Assembly: GCA_963675365.2 (NCBI GenBank)
Contig: CAXXVA010000003.1
Coordinates: forward strand, 558,001-622,000
From: CAXXOK01 sp963675365
GTDB lineage: Bacteria; Bacillota; Clostridia; Christensenellales; Aristaeellaceae
Length of the DNA: 64,000 nucleotides
Direction: 5' to 3'
In this document: piece after piece, positions 18,037 to 25,432 of the stretch
How positions within the stretch are numbered: position 1 is the stretch's first letter
Layout of the letters: each line of letters begins with the position of its first letter
Translations under genes and position numbers: made by a program
The notes under the pieces: model-generated
What the model was told of the DNA's origin: nothing
Database searches by the model: none
Seen by the model: the letters and a program-made list of their open reading frames with translations, nothing else

Positions 18037-18336
18037 GGTACCTCGTCCTGCGGCAATACCTTCGCACAGCGCATGCGCGCGGCGTCCATCGCCACGCTGG
18101 AAGCTGTGCATAGCTTCTTTGGAACCCACAATGTATTTATTCTTCTCTCCGTAGAGCAGATGCAGATAGCCGGCACACGCGTTGCGTTAACCGCGATCGA
18201 GTGTTCCGGGCCTGATTCCTCCACCATGCTGGTGGGGAGCGCACTCTACAATCACGATGAAACCCACACCGTGATCCGTTCGACCCTGTCCGCCATAAAC
18301 AGGAAGCTGACCTTTATGGCACCTGATAACGGTTGA
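18037..18336 (+). pseudogene. Conserved unknown protein, 3' part, cut off by the IS
   Basis: The 99 codons from 18037 continue the frame of the gene that starts at 16286 and end with TGA at 18336. They read GTSSCGNTFAQRMRAASIAT, then an alpha/beta segment (ALTAIECSGPDSSTMLVGSA) and SALYNHDETHTVIRSTLSAIN. There is no good start codon or ribosome site at the IS border, so this part is probably not made. The fragment is free of stops, which again suggests a young insertion. Confidence 0.78.
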
Positions 18337-18371
18337 AAACAGGTTTGCCATGCCTGATAGCATAGCGAAGC

Positions 18372-18430
18372 GGAAATAGCCTGGTCTGTCTAGAGAATGG
18401 CCGGAGCCATATCGAAGGAGGCTATATTCC
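18372..18430 (+). promoter_or_regulatory. Predicted RNA structure over the ribosome site of the small frame
   Basis: Bases 18372-18381 (GGAAATAGCC) pair with 18420-18430 (ten pairs, A18426 bulged). The second strand includes the last two G of the AAGGAGG site (18415-18421) and ends directly before the GTG start. Inside lies a perfect hairpin ATGGC-CGGA-GCCAT (18397-18410). The arrangement would reduce translation of the small frame unless opened. Pairing was found by eye; no energy was computed. Confidence 0.45.
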
Positions 18431-18508
18431 GTGAAAAAGATCGTCATGGCCGTTAGTGCATTGGTAGCCCTGGTTCTGTCTTGTGGCGCTTACATCATCT
18501 TGCTGTAA
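18431..18508 (+). CDS. Possible 25-residue hydrophobic peptide
   Basis: GTG at 18431, nine bases after a full AAGGAGG site, opens a 25-codon frame ending TAA at 18508: two Lys at the N-terminus, then an almost unbroken hydrophobic stretch with one Cys (VSALVALVLSCGAYIILL). It could be a single-helix membrane peptide, an exported signalling pre-peptide, or a type I toxin-like peptide. The strong ribosome site argues that it is translated; the structured RNA around it argues for tight control. No homologue is known to me. Confidence 0.45.
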   Translation: MKKIVMAVSALVALVLSCGAYIILL

Positions 18509-18609
18509 GAAACAACACTCTTATTTGCCAGAAATCCTGGTAGGTAAGCCCCGGGCATGACAAACCTGTTTTCCTAACTTTCGATGATCCAGTAATCGAG
18601 GTGATTGCA

Positions 18610-19920
18610 ATGACCAAAGGAACGAAAGCGTATATCAGCTTTATTACGTTATGCGGTTTGGCTCTTTTGGGATACGCAGGCTATCGATATTTTCTGTCAT
18701 TGGCGACAGTCGATATCGGCTTGGAAATCCAGCAGATGATCTGTTTGATCGTTCTGTGTGTTTGCTGCGGGTCACTGCCGATTGTTCTGTCCGCAAAGCA
18801 GCAGCAGGGGCTGGATACGACGATTATCAGCATTCTGGCCGCAACGATCGTCAAAGGCCCTTACGCGGCGATGGTGATTTACTTCATCTCCTCGCTGTTC
18901 GTAGTGCGGAAAGTGAAAAACAAACATCAAACCATTTTCAATACGCCGCTGTATAAAACCCTGTTCAACACGTCAAACCTCATGATTGCCATCTTCGTAC
19001 CCGGCATTCTGTTCTTTGGCGATCAGGGCTTTGTCGGCGAACTTCTGCCCAACGCCGCGCTTCCCGCAGCGGCGTTTACGATGATCACGTTCATACTTAA
19101 CAGCACCGCGATCGTGATTTACTTCATTATTACCCGGAAGATGCAATTCAGCGATCTGTTCAACACGATCAAAGGCATTTTACCAAACGTCCTGTTCACA
19201 ATGCCGCTGGGGTTGTTAATGGCCTGGCTGTTCAATATGGAAGGCGGGCACTGGATCGCGATGGTCATGCTGTTCCCGCTGCTGCTGGCCCGCTACGCGT
19301 GGTCGCTGTATATTGAAAGCCAGGTACAGCACATGCGCTTGATCGAAGCGTTCGTCTCCTCGATGGAAGCAAAGGACCATTACACCGAAGGCCATTCGCG
19401 CCGCGTGGGCGCGCTTGCGGTGCAGATCGCACGTCAGCTCCGCTTCTCCAGCGCCAAGATCAAGCAGATCGAGATCGCGGCCTTGCTGCACGATATCGGC
19501 AAAATCGGTATTGAAGAAACGATCTTACAGAAGCCCAACCGCCTCAACCTCGAGGAACAGAAGCGCATCCAGGCGCATCCGCTCATCGGCGTGGAAACCG
19601 TACAGCGTGTTGGCATTTCCGACGAAATCACCGAGATGATCCGCCATCACCACGAGCGTTACGAGGGCGGCGGCTATCCCGACGGCCTGGACCATACCAA
19701 AGTATCCTTTGAAGCCTATATCCTAGGCGTGGCCGACGCGTTTGACGCCATGACCAGCGACCGTCCGTACCGTACCGCGATGTCCACCCACGTCGCGATG
19801 ACGATCCTGGAAAAGGAAAGCGGTAAGCAGTTCCACCCCGAAGTCGTTCGCGCGATGAAGGATTACATCTACGCGCGGGAAACCCCACGCGTACCGCAGA
19901 GCCAAGAAACCACCGCATGA
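18610..19920 (+). CDS. Membrane HD-GYP domain protein (c-di-GMP phosphodiesterase candidate)
   Basis: A 436-residue protein. Residues 1 to about 235 carry six to eight membrane segments forming an N-terminal sensor region of unrecognised type. The HD-GYP domain follows: H-x-EGHSRRVG, LLHDIGKIGI (H294, D295), the HHHERYEGGGYPDGL block with GYP at 355-357, and ADAFDAMTSDRPYR. These are the metal-binding and signature residues of active c-di-GMP phosphodiesterases. ATG 18610 is chosen because GAGGTG is six bases upstream; the in-frame GTG 18601 overlaps that site. Its stop overlaps the start of the DUF5317-like gene. Confidence 0.92.
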   Translation: MTKGTKAYISFITLCGLALLGYAGYRYFLSLATVDIGLEIQQMICLIVLCVCCGSLPIVLSAKQQQGLDTTIISILAATIVKGPYAAMVIYFISSLFVVRKVKNKHQTIFNTPLYKTLFNTSNLMIAIFVPGILFFGDQGFVGELLPNAALPAAAFTMITFILNSTAIVIYFIITRKMQFSDLFNTIKGILPNVLFTMPLGLLMAWLFNMEGGHWIAMVMLFPLLLARYAWSLYIESQVQHMRLIEAFVSSMEAKDHYTEGHSRRVGALAVQIARQLRFSSAKIKQIEIAALLHDIGKIGIEETILQKPNRLNLEEQKRIQAHPLIGVETVQRVGISDEITEMIRHHHERYEGGGYPDGLDHTKVSFEAYILGVADAFDAMTSDRPYRTAMSTHVAMTILEKESGKQFHPEVVRAMKDYIYARETPRVPQSQETTA

Positions 19921-20489
19921 TCATCGCGGCGTTCATTGTGCTGTCCATTCCGGTCGGGTACCTGATGGGCGGGAAACTGAAGAATATCAAGAATTACCAA
20001 ACACGAGCATTGGGTCTGCCGATTGCAGCGTTCCTGCTGGAAGCGGCGGCCCCATTTTTGTTCAAACTGATTTCCGCGCCGGTTGCCCAATGGCACTGGA
20101 TGGTCGTCGTGGCGGAGTACCTGTTGCTGTTCGCGTTTTGCGCGCTCAACATCAAGTCCAAAGCGGTCTGGATTATCCTTTTGGCGTGCGCGCTCAACTT
20201 CTTCGTGATCGCGCTGTTCGGGTTCCAAATGCCCGTCGCGCCCTATTCCCGGAATTATCCGGAAATGGCCGCAGCGGTTGCCAGAATCGATTCCGGCGAA
20301 TACTTCCGCTATACCATGGCCAATACGTCCGACCCGTTCTGGTGGCTTGGCGACGTGATCCTGGTGCCCATTAAACGCATCGGCGGCTTTGCCAGTATCG
20401 GCGACGTGCTGCTGGGGCTTGGGAGCGGAGCGCTGTTTGTAAGTTGGATGCGCACCGGGGGGAAACAGGAGCCTGCGAAAGACGCGTAA
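19917..20489 (+). CDS. DUF5317-like membrane protein
   Basis: A 190-residue protein with five or so hydrophobic segments. The opening (IIAAFIVLSIPVGYLMGGKL, then KNIKNYQTRALGLPIAAFLL) and the ending GDVLLGLGSGALFVSWM resemble the DUF5317 family as I recall it. Function unknown. ATGA overlap with the HD-GYP gene (19917-19920) implies coupled translation, so it may work with that sensor. No terminator is obvious before the next promoter. Confidence 0.7.
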   Translation: MIIAAFIVLSIPVGYLMGGKLKNIKNYQTRALGLPIAAFLLEAAAPFLFKLISAPVAQWHWMVVVAEYLLLFAFCALNIKSKAVWIILLACALNFFVIALFGFQMPVAPYSRNYPEMAAAVARIDSGEYFRYTMANTSDPFWWLGDVILVPIKRIGGFASIGDVLLGLGSGALFVSWMRTGGKQEPAKDA

Positions 20490-20537
20490 AGCCGTATATG
20501 ACTGAATTGTCGGGTTAGGTGAATATAAACCATTGTT

Positions 20538-20568
20538 ACATGCTTGCTGCACTCTGCCGCAAGCATGT
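20538..20568. promoter_or_regulatory. Perfect inverted-repeat operator before the DUF5685-like operon
   Basis: ACATGCTTGC (20538-20547) and GCAAGCATGT (20559-20568) are perfect complements, 21 bases centre to centre, that is two helical turns. The site sits where the -35 region of the downstream extended -10 promoter should be. It has no T-run, so a terminator is less likely. The regulator is unknown. Confidence 0.6.
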
Positions 20569-20569
20569 A

Positions 20570-20578
20570 TGATATACT
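20570..20578 (+). promoter_or_regulatory. Extended -10 promoter of the DUF5685-like operon
   Basis: TGATATACT contains TG, one base, then TATACT (20573-20578). There is no good -35 box; the spot is taken by the inverted repeat 20538-20568, consistent with repression or activation at that site. About 35 bases to the start codon at 20620. Confidence 0.5.
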
Positions 20579-20619
20579 GGATGGGTGCAGTTTATGAAGA
20601 AAGAACAGGAGTTGCGCGG

Positions 20620-21471
20620 ATGTTTGGATATGTGACCGCCAATTACAAAGCGCTGTCCGAGGAAGACCGGGAGCAATACCGGCACTATTATTGCGGGCTG
20701 TGCCGGGCGCTGAAGCAGCGTTACGGAAACGTAAGCCGCCTGACGCTCAACAACGATATGACCTTTCTTCTGATCCTCTTAAGCTCCCTGTACGAGCCGG
20801 ACGAGGCAACCGCTTCCAGCCGCTGCGTACTGCATCCTTTAAAGCGGATGCCGTATGTGACGAGCGAACCGGCGGCCTACTGCGCCGATATGACCGTGCT
20901 GCTGGCGTACCTGAAAGCGCTGGACGACCGTGCCGACGAGGGTAGCCTTGGCGGAAGGCTTGGCGCGACGGCGCTTAAAAAGCCGTTTGCAAAGGTCAAA
21001 GCGCTGTACCCGGAAAAGGTGGAGCACATTGCCTCGATCATCGGCGAGATCAACGCCTACGAGGCTAAAGGCGGCGAGGATATCGACGTTCCCATCAACC
21101 TGTCGGGGGAATTCCTTGGCGAGGTCTTCCGCTACCGTGACGACGCCTGGGGAGAAGATCTGCGGGCGCTCGGCGAAGCGCTCGGGCGGTTCATCTACCT
21201 GATGGATGCGTACGACGATCTGAAGTCCGACGTCAAAAAAGGCCGTTACAACGCCCTGAAACCGTACAGCGATCAGGAGCATTTTGAAACCTTCTGCGAG
21301 GACGGCCTGCTGATGATGATCTCGGAATCCGCCAAAGTATTTGAAACGCTGCCGCTGGAAAAGCATCTGCCCATTTTACGGAACGTACTGTATTCCGGCG
21401 TGTGGATGCGTTACTATCAGAAGACCGGCGCATGCGAACGCACGGAAGATGAACAAGGAGATAAAGAATGA
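20620..21471 (+). CDS. DUF5685-like protein
   Basis: A 283-residue, mostly helical, soluble protein. The N-terminus FGYVTANYKALSEEDREQY, then YYCGLCRALKQRYGNVSRL and TLNNDMTFLLILL are the features by which I recall the DUF5685 family. An acid-rich DAYDDLKSDVKKGRYN near residue 210 recalls metal-binding Asp clusters of helical synthases or hydrolases, but no reaction is known. ATG 20620 follows AGGAG. Its stop overlaps the DnaJ-domain gene by ATGA, so the two are co-translated. Confidence 0.78.
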   Translation: MFGYVTANYKALSEEDREQYRHYYCGLCRALKQRYGNVSRLTLNNDMTFLLILLSSLYEPDEATASSRCVLHPLKRMPYVTSEPAAYCADMTVLLAYLKALDDRADEGSLGGRLGATALKKPFAKVKALYPEKVEHIASIIGEINAYEAKGGEDIDVPINLSGEFLGEVFRYRDDAWGEDLRALGEALGRFIYLMDAYDDLKSDVKKGRYNALKPYSDQEHFETFCEDGLLMMISESAKVFETLPLEKHLPILRNVLYSGVWMRYYQKTGACERTEDEQGDKE

Positions 21472-22175
21472 ACAGAAGTCCGTATGAGGTTCTTGGCGTG
21501 CCAGTGTCTGCCACCGATGATGAAATCAAGGCGGCGTACCGTAAGCTTGCCAAGCAATATCACCCGGACCTCAACGGCGGCAGTATCGCGGCTGAGAATA
21601 AGATGCAGGAGATCAACGAAGCGTACAATCTCCTCATTAAGCACAAGGGCCAGGCGCAGCCGGGCGGAACCTACGGGCAATCCGGGCCGTTTGCCGGGTA
21701 TGGTGGGCGGCAGTACACCTATACTGGGCAGGCCAATCCGTTTGCGGGGTTTGAGGAGTTTTTCCGTCAGGCGCAGCGCAACAGCCAGTATTCCTCCTAT
21801 GGCGCGTATAACGAAACGGACCCGCGTCTAAAGCAGGTGGAAGCGGCGTACATCCAGAAGAATTTCGCGCTTGCCAGGCAGCTGCTTTTGGGTATCTCGG
21901 ATCGGGAAGCCGGTTGGTACTACTGGAGCGCGATGGTCGATCTGGCGCAGGGCAACCGCGTATCGGCCATAAACAACGCGCGCATCGCCGTGCAGATGGA
22001 TCCCAGCCAGCCCGCGTTCCGGGCTCTGTACAATCAACTGCAGTCCGGCGGACAAGCGTACCGTCAGGCCAGTATGCGCCAGGGTTTCATGGGGAACTTT
22101 TGCGGAAACCCGTGCCTGACCTGCCTGGCGATTAACGTCGTATGCAACTGCTGCTGCCGCGGCTTCTGCGTATAA
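21468..22175 (+). CDS. J-domain protein with cysteine-rich tail
   Basis: A 235-residue protein. Residues 3-65 form a J domain with the HPD motif (KLAKQYHPDLNGG) that stimulates Hsp70 ATPase. A Gly/Gln/Tyr-rich linker (about 65-115) and a TPR-like helical region follow (NNARIAVQMDPSQPAFRALY). The last 24 residues hold eight Cys (CGNPCLTC...CNCCCRGFCV), possibly for metal binding or lipid attachment. It lacks the zinc-finger and substrate domains of true DnaJ. Co-translated with the DUF5685-like protein; likely a specialised Hsp70 adaptor for that partner (inference). Confidence 0.85.
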   Translation: MNRSPYEVLGVPVSATDDEIKAAYRKLAKQYHPDLNGGSIAAENKMQEINEAYNLLIKHKGQAQPGGTYGQSGPFAGYGGRQYTYTGQANPFAGFEEFFRQAQRNSQYSSYGAYNETDPRLKQVEAAYIQKNFALARQLLLGISDREAGWYYWSAMVDLAQGNRVSAINNARIAVQMDPSQPAFRALYNQLQSGGQAYRQASMRQGFMGNFCGNPCLTCLAINVVCNCCCRGFCV

Positions 22176-22194
22176 AGAACGGGAGACGAACGAT

Positions 22195-22611
22195 ATGGGT
22201 TTTTTGGAACGGCTGAAATATAAATTCCGCAACTTCATGGCCGGGCGCTATGGCGCGGACCGGCTTTCGATGCACATGCTTTGGCTGGGCGTTGGGCTTT
22301 TGTTCCTCGCGATGATGATTTCAAGCGCGGTTTTAAACGTCGTTTCGCTCGTGATCTACGCGCTGGCGATCGCGCGCATTCTGTCTAAAAACGCCGTCAA
22401 GCGCAGCAGGGAGAACCTGTTGTACGTCAATAAGTCGACGCAGATCAAAAAAGCGGTCGCGCACAGGCGCAACCGCTACAAGAACCGGAAACAGTACCGC
22501 TATTTCAAGTGCCCCAACTGCAAGTCCTGGCTGCGCGTGCCGCGTAAGGCCGGACAGGTGAAGGTAACCTGCGGCAACTGCGGACACAAGTTTTCCTACA
22601 TCGCGCGGTAA
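22195..22611 (+). CDS. Small membrane protein with C-terminal zinc ribbon
   Basis: A 138-residue protein. Two adjoining hydrophobic segments (about residues 28-62) are followed by a very basic stretch (RRNRYKNRKQYRY) and a zinc ribbon made of CPNC and CGNC pairs (FKCPNCKSWLRVPRK...VTCGNCGHKF). The ribbon may bind nucleic acid or protein. It follows the J-domain gene by 19 bases with GGGAGA upstream, and ends eight bases from the convergent aroQ stop with no visible terminator. Confidence 0.75.
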   Translation: MGFLERLKYKFRNFMAGRYGADRLSMHMLWLGVGLLFLAMMISSAVLNVVSLVIYALAIARILSKNAVKRSRENLLYVNKSTQIKKAVAHRRNRYKNRKQYRYFKCPNCKSWLRVPRKAGQVKVTCGNCGHKFSYIAR

Positions 22612-22619
22612 TCAATGGA

Positions 22620-23060
22620 TCAGCCTTTGCTTTGCAGGTGCTCTGCCAGCAGCTCGATAGCTTCCCGGTAGCCATCAAAACCCTTGCCCGCGATGGTTCG
22701 GATGCACGCGGGGGAAATGTAGGAATGCCGCCGGAATTCCTCACGGCTGTTGATATCGGACAAATGTACCTCGACGGCCGGCAGGCCTACGGCCTTGAGC
22801 GCGTCGTAAATGGCGATGCTGGTGTGCGTATACGCGGCGGGATTGATGATGATCCCGTCGTATTTGTTTAACGCTTCCTGGATAATGTCAACGATCTTGC
22901 CTTCATGGTTGGTCTGCACGGTATCCGCCTGCACGTTCTGCTCCGCGGCGGCGGCTTGCACGGTGTCCACCAGGGCGGCATAGGTTTGGTTTCCGTAAAT
23001 GTCCGGCTCGCGTGTGCCAAGCAGATTCAGGTTGGGGCCGTTGATGACCAGAAACTTCAT
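22620..23060 (-). CDS. aroQ: 3-dehydroquinate dehydratase, type II
   Basis: A 146-residue type II dehydroquinase, forming dodecamers in its family and converting 3-dehydroquinate to 3-dehydroshikimate. Motifs: NGPNLNLLGTREPDIYG (active-site Arg and Tyr), QTNHEGKIVD, INPAAYTHTS and VEVHLSDI with the catalytic His. Last gene of the aromatic operon; its ATG overlaps the aroE-aroK stop by ATGA. Confidence 0.95.
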   Translation of the reverse strand: MKFLVINGPNLNLLGTREPDIYGNQTYAALVDTVQAAAAEQNVQADTVQTNHEGKIVDIIQEALNKYDGIIINPAAYTHTSIAIYDALKAVGLPAVEVHLSDINSREEFRRHSYISPACIRTIAGKGFDGYREAIELLAEHLQSKG

Positions 23061-24283
23061 AGCTGCAGCGCCTCCTTGATGGCCTCGGCCACGTCTTGAA
23101 TGCTTTGATTGGAATCAACTTCAAACTCGCCGAACGCCCGGTATAGGGGCAGGCGGGCTTTGTACAGCGCTTCCACGCCGAATTTCTGCGAAAGCGGTCG
23201 TCCGCGCGTGATTAAATTCTTCAAATCGCGGTCTAAAAACACGCACACGCTGTTTTGCCGGATCAGGGGCAGGTTTTCGGGGATGGTTACAATGCCGCCG
23301 CCCGTTGCGATCACCTTGCCGCTCTGCTTGGCAAGCTCGGCGAGCGCTTCCGTTTCCAGCTTTCGAAACGCGGCCTCGCCGTCGGTTTCGATGATCTCGG
23401 GGATGCTGCGCCCCGCTGTTTGCCCGATCCGCGTGTCCGTGTCCAGAAGTTCCCGCCCCGTCATCCGGGCCAGGGCTTTGCCGACGGTGGTTTTCCCGCA
23501 GGACGGCATCCCGATCAATACGACGTTCATCGTCTGCCGCTTGATGCTGTCGGTGATTTCACCGATCCGCGCGTCGCTGATCGACTCGCCGGTAAACAGC
23601 TCCGCGGCGCGCTTGGCCTGCGTCACAAGCATTTTCAGCCCGCTGACGCACGGGACGCCTTTTTGCTCGGCATCCAGTAAAAGGCGGGTTTTCGCGGGAT
23701 TGTAGACGATGTCGATCACCGCTTTGCAGGCGGGAAAATCTTCAAGCGATACGGGGGAAACGCCGGTGTTTGGGTACATGCCAACGGGCGTGGTGTTCAC
23801 GATCAGCGCGGCGTCCTTGTGAAGGTGCAGGTTCTGATAATTGTTCTCGCCTGTGCGGGAGATGACGACGATCTCGCCCGCGTTCCGGTCTTCGAGCACC
23901 GCTTTCACCGTCGCCGAGGAACCGCCGCTTCCCAGGATCAGCGCTTTTCGCCCGGCGGGATCGAAACCAGTATCGTCCAGCAGCGCCGCAAAACCGAAAT
24001 AGTCGGTGTTGTCGCCGTAAAGCGAACCGTCCGCGCGCTTTACGATAGTATTTACGCTGCCGATGCGCTGCGCCCGGTCCGACAGCTCCGCACAGTAGGG
24101 GATGACGGTCTTTTTATAGGGGATGGTTACGTTGATGCCGTCAAACTCGCGTTGCTGCATAAAGGCGCGCACGTCTTCCGGCCTGATTTCAAAAAGCCGG
24201 TATTCGTACGCGCCGAGGCGGGCGTGGATTTGGGGTGAAAAGCTGTGCTTGAGCGTTTCACCCAGCAGGCCGTAACAACTCAT
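23057..24283 (-). CDS. aroE-aroK: Shikimate dehydrogenase / shikimate kinase fusion
   Basis: A 408-residue bifunctional enzyme. Residues 1 to about 248 are shikimate dehydrogenase: SFSPQIH, NVTIPYK, GDNTDYFGF and the NADP loop GSGGSSATV. From about 252 a shikimate kinase begins at TMNVVLIGMPSCGKTTVGKA (P-loop), with LLDTDTRI, GGGIV and the lid Arg in RGRPLSQ. It carries out two steps of the pathway (dehydroshikimate to shikimate, then shikimate 3-phosphate). No stop or frameshift lies at the junction. It overlaps pheA upstream and aroQ downstream by four bases each. Confidence 0.94.
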   Translation of the reverse strand: MSCYGLLGETLKHSFSPQIHARLGAYEYRLFEIRPEDVRAFMQQREFDGINVTIPYKKTVIPYCAELSDRAQRIGSVNTIVKRADGSLYGDNTDYFGFAALLDDTGFDPAGRKALILGSGGSSATVKAVLEDRNAGEIVVISRTGENNYQNLHLHKDAALIVNTTPVGMYPNTGVSPVSLEDFPACKAVIDIVYNPAKTRLLLDAEQKGVPCVSGLKMLVTQAKRAAELFTGESISDARIGEITDSIKRQTMNVVLIGMPSCGKTTVGKALARMTGRELLDTDTRIGQTAGRSIPEIIETDGEAAFRKLETEALAELAKQSGKVIATGGGIVTIPENLPLIRQNSVCVFLDRDLKNLITRGRPLSQKFGVEALYKARLPLYRAFGEFEVDSNQSIQDVAEAIKEALQL

Positions 24284-25422
24284 ACGACTTCCAGATAGCT
24301 GCCCAGGTACTCAAACTGCTCACAGGTCAAATCCAGCGAGTTGATCATTTCTAAGAATTCTTCGGAGTAGACGGGGGTATCCAGATCGAAATACAGCATA
24401 AACTCAAAGTCGCGGTCCGGGATGGGACGGCTTTCCAGCTTGTTGATGTTGATACCAAGCGCGTTAAACAGCGAGAGGATGCGGTACAGCGAGCCGGGTT
24501 TGTGCGACACGACGAGCTTGACGCTTGACTTGTCCGAACCGGGGTAGATTTCCATCTTTTTGGAGATCGTGATGAAGCGTGTGAAATTGCTGCCAGTATC
24601 CTGTACGGATTCCTGGAGGCAATCCAGCCCGTACAGCGCCGCGCAGGGACGCGAGGAAAGCGCGGCGACGTCCGCGCGGTCGGACTCCGCCACCTTCTGC
24701 GCGGCCATGGCGGTGTTGGCGACGGCGGTAACCTTCACGTTCTTGAGCTGCTTCAACAGTCCGGCGCATTGGGTGATGGCCTGTTCGTGTGAGAAAATCT
24801 CCTTGATGTCTTCCAGTTTCGTGCCGGGCTTGGCCAGAAGGTTGTGGTTCACCTTCAGGCGCGTAGAGCGCACGATATAGAAATGATAATGCATCATCAA
24901 GTCATAAATCAGGTTGATGGATCCGGCGGTGGAGTTTTCAATGGGGAGCACGCCGTAGCGGCATAGACCGGAATCCACGGCGGCGAACACGCTTTCCCAG
25001 TTTGCACAGTACATGATGTTGGGCATGGAAAACAGCTTTTCGCAGGCGATCTGGCTGTACGCGCCTTCGATGCCCTGGCAGGCGACAAACGGGCTCTTGG
25101 GAAAGTTTTTATCGGTGTGATCAATCGCGTCCCGGATGGTTTCAACCAACGGGGATTCGGGGCGCAGCGTCTGCTCCTGAAAGTTGCGCGACAGATCGAA
25201 CAGCTGATGATAAAGCGCCGAGGCATAGGATTTAAGCTCCTGCGGAGTCTGCTGGAGAATGCCGGCGATCTTCTGGCGCTCGCGTTCCGAATCAAAAATC
25301 GGTATTTTATTCTCGTGCTTATAGCGCGCGATATCGGCGGACGTATGCATCCTGTCGATAAAGGCGCGGATTAGCCTGTCGTCCGCCGTGTCGATCTGCT
25401 CCCGGAAATCTTTCATGTCCAT
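24280..25422 (-). CDS. pheA: Bifunctional chorismate mutase / prephenate dehydratase
   Basis: A 380-residue P-protein. Residues 1 to about 90 are an AroQ-type helical chorismate mutase (FREQIDTADDRLIRAFIDRM, then IPIFDSERE). A prephenate dehydratase follows (QGIEGAYSQIACEK, ENSTAGSIN, SNFTRFITI with the TRF motif). The C-terminal ACT domain has GSLYRILSLFNALGIN and KLESRP, the phenylalanine-binding ESRP element, so feedback inhibition by Phe is expected. ATG 25422 has AGGAGA upstream. Confidence 0.95.
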   Translation of the reverse strand: MDMKDFREQIDTADDRLIRAFIDRMHTSADIARYKHENKIPIFDSERERQKIAGILQQTPQELKSYASALYHQLFDLSRNFQEQTLRPESPLVETIRDAIDHTDKNFPKSPFVACQGIEGAYSQIACEKLFSMPNIMYCANWESVFAAVDSGLCRYGVLPIENSTAGSINLIYDLMMHYHFYIVRSTRLKVNHNLLAKPGTKLEDIKEIFSHEQAITQCAGLLKQLKNVKVTAVANTAMAAQKVAESDRADVAALSSRPCAALYGLDCLQESVQDTGSNFTRFITISKKMEIYPGSDKSSVKLVVSHKPGSLYRILSLFNALGININKLESRPIPDRDFEFMLYFDLDTPVYSEEFLEMINSLDLTCEQFEYLGSYLEVV

Positions 25423-25432
25423 GCTTTTTCTC

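Larger units (their letters stand above)
18336..18572 (+). repeat. Inverted repeat enclosing a possible small gene
   Basis: The 19 bases at 18336-18354 and the complement of 18554-18572 match at 18 positions. They bracket about 200 bases that contain a 25-codon frame and its ribosome site. In RNA the arms could form one long closing stem that brings the 5' and 3' ends together. No target duplication is seen outside the arms, so a simple miniature transposon is not clearly supported. Confidence 0.6.

Noticed and set aside
18337..18609. Possible c-di-GMP riboswitch before the HD-GYP gene, suggested by CTGGTAGGTAAGCC and CCGG elements
   Set aside because: The order of conserved GEMM elements and the kissing loop/tetraloop parts are absent; the elements seen are better explained by the inverted repeat and local stem.
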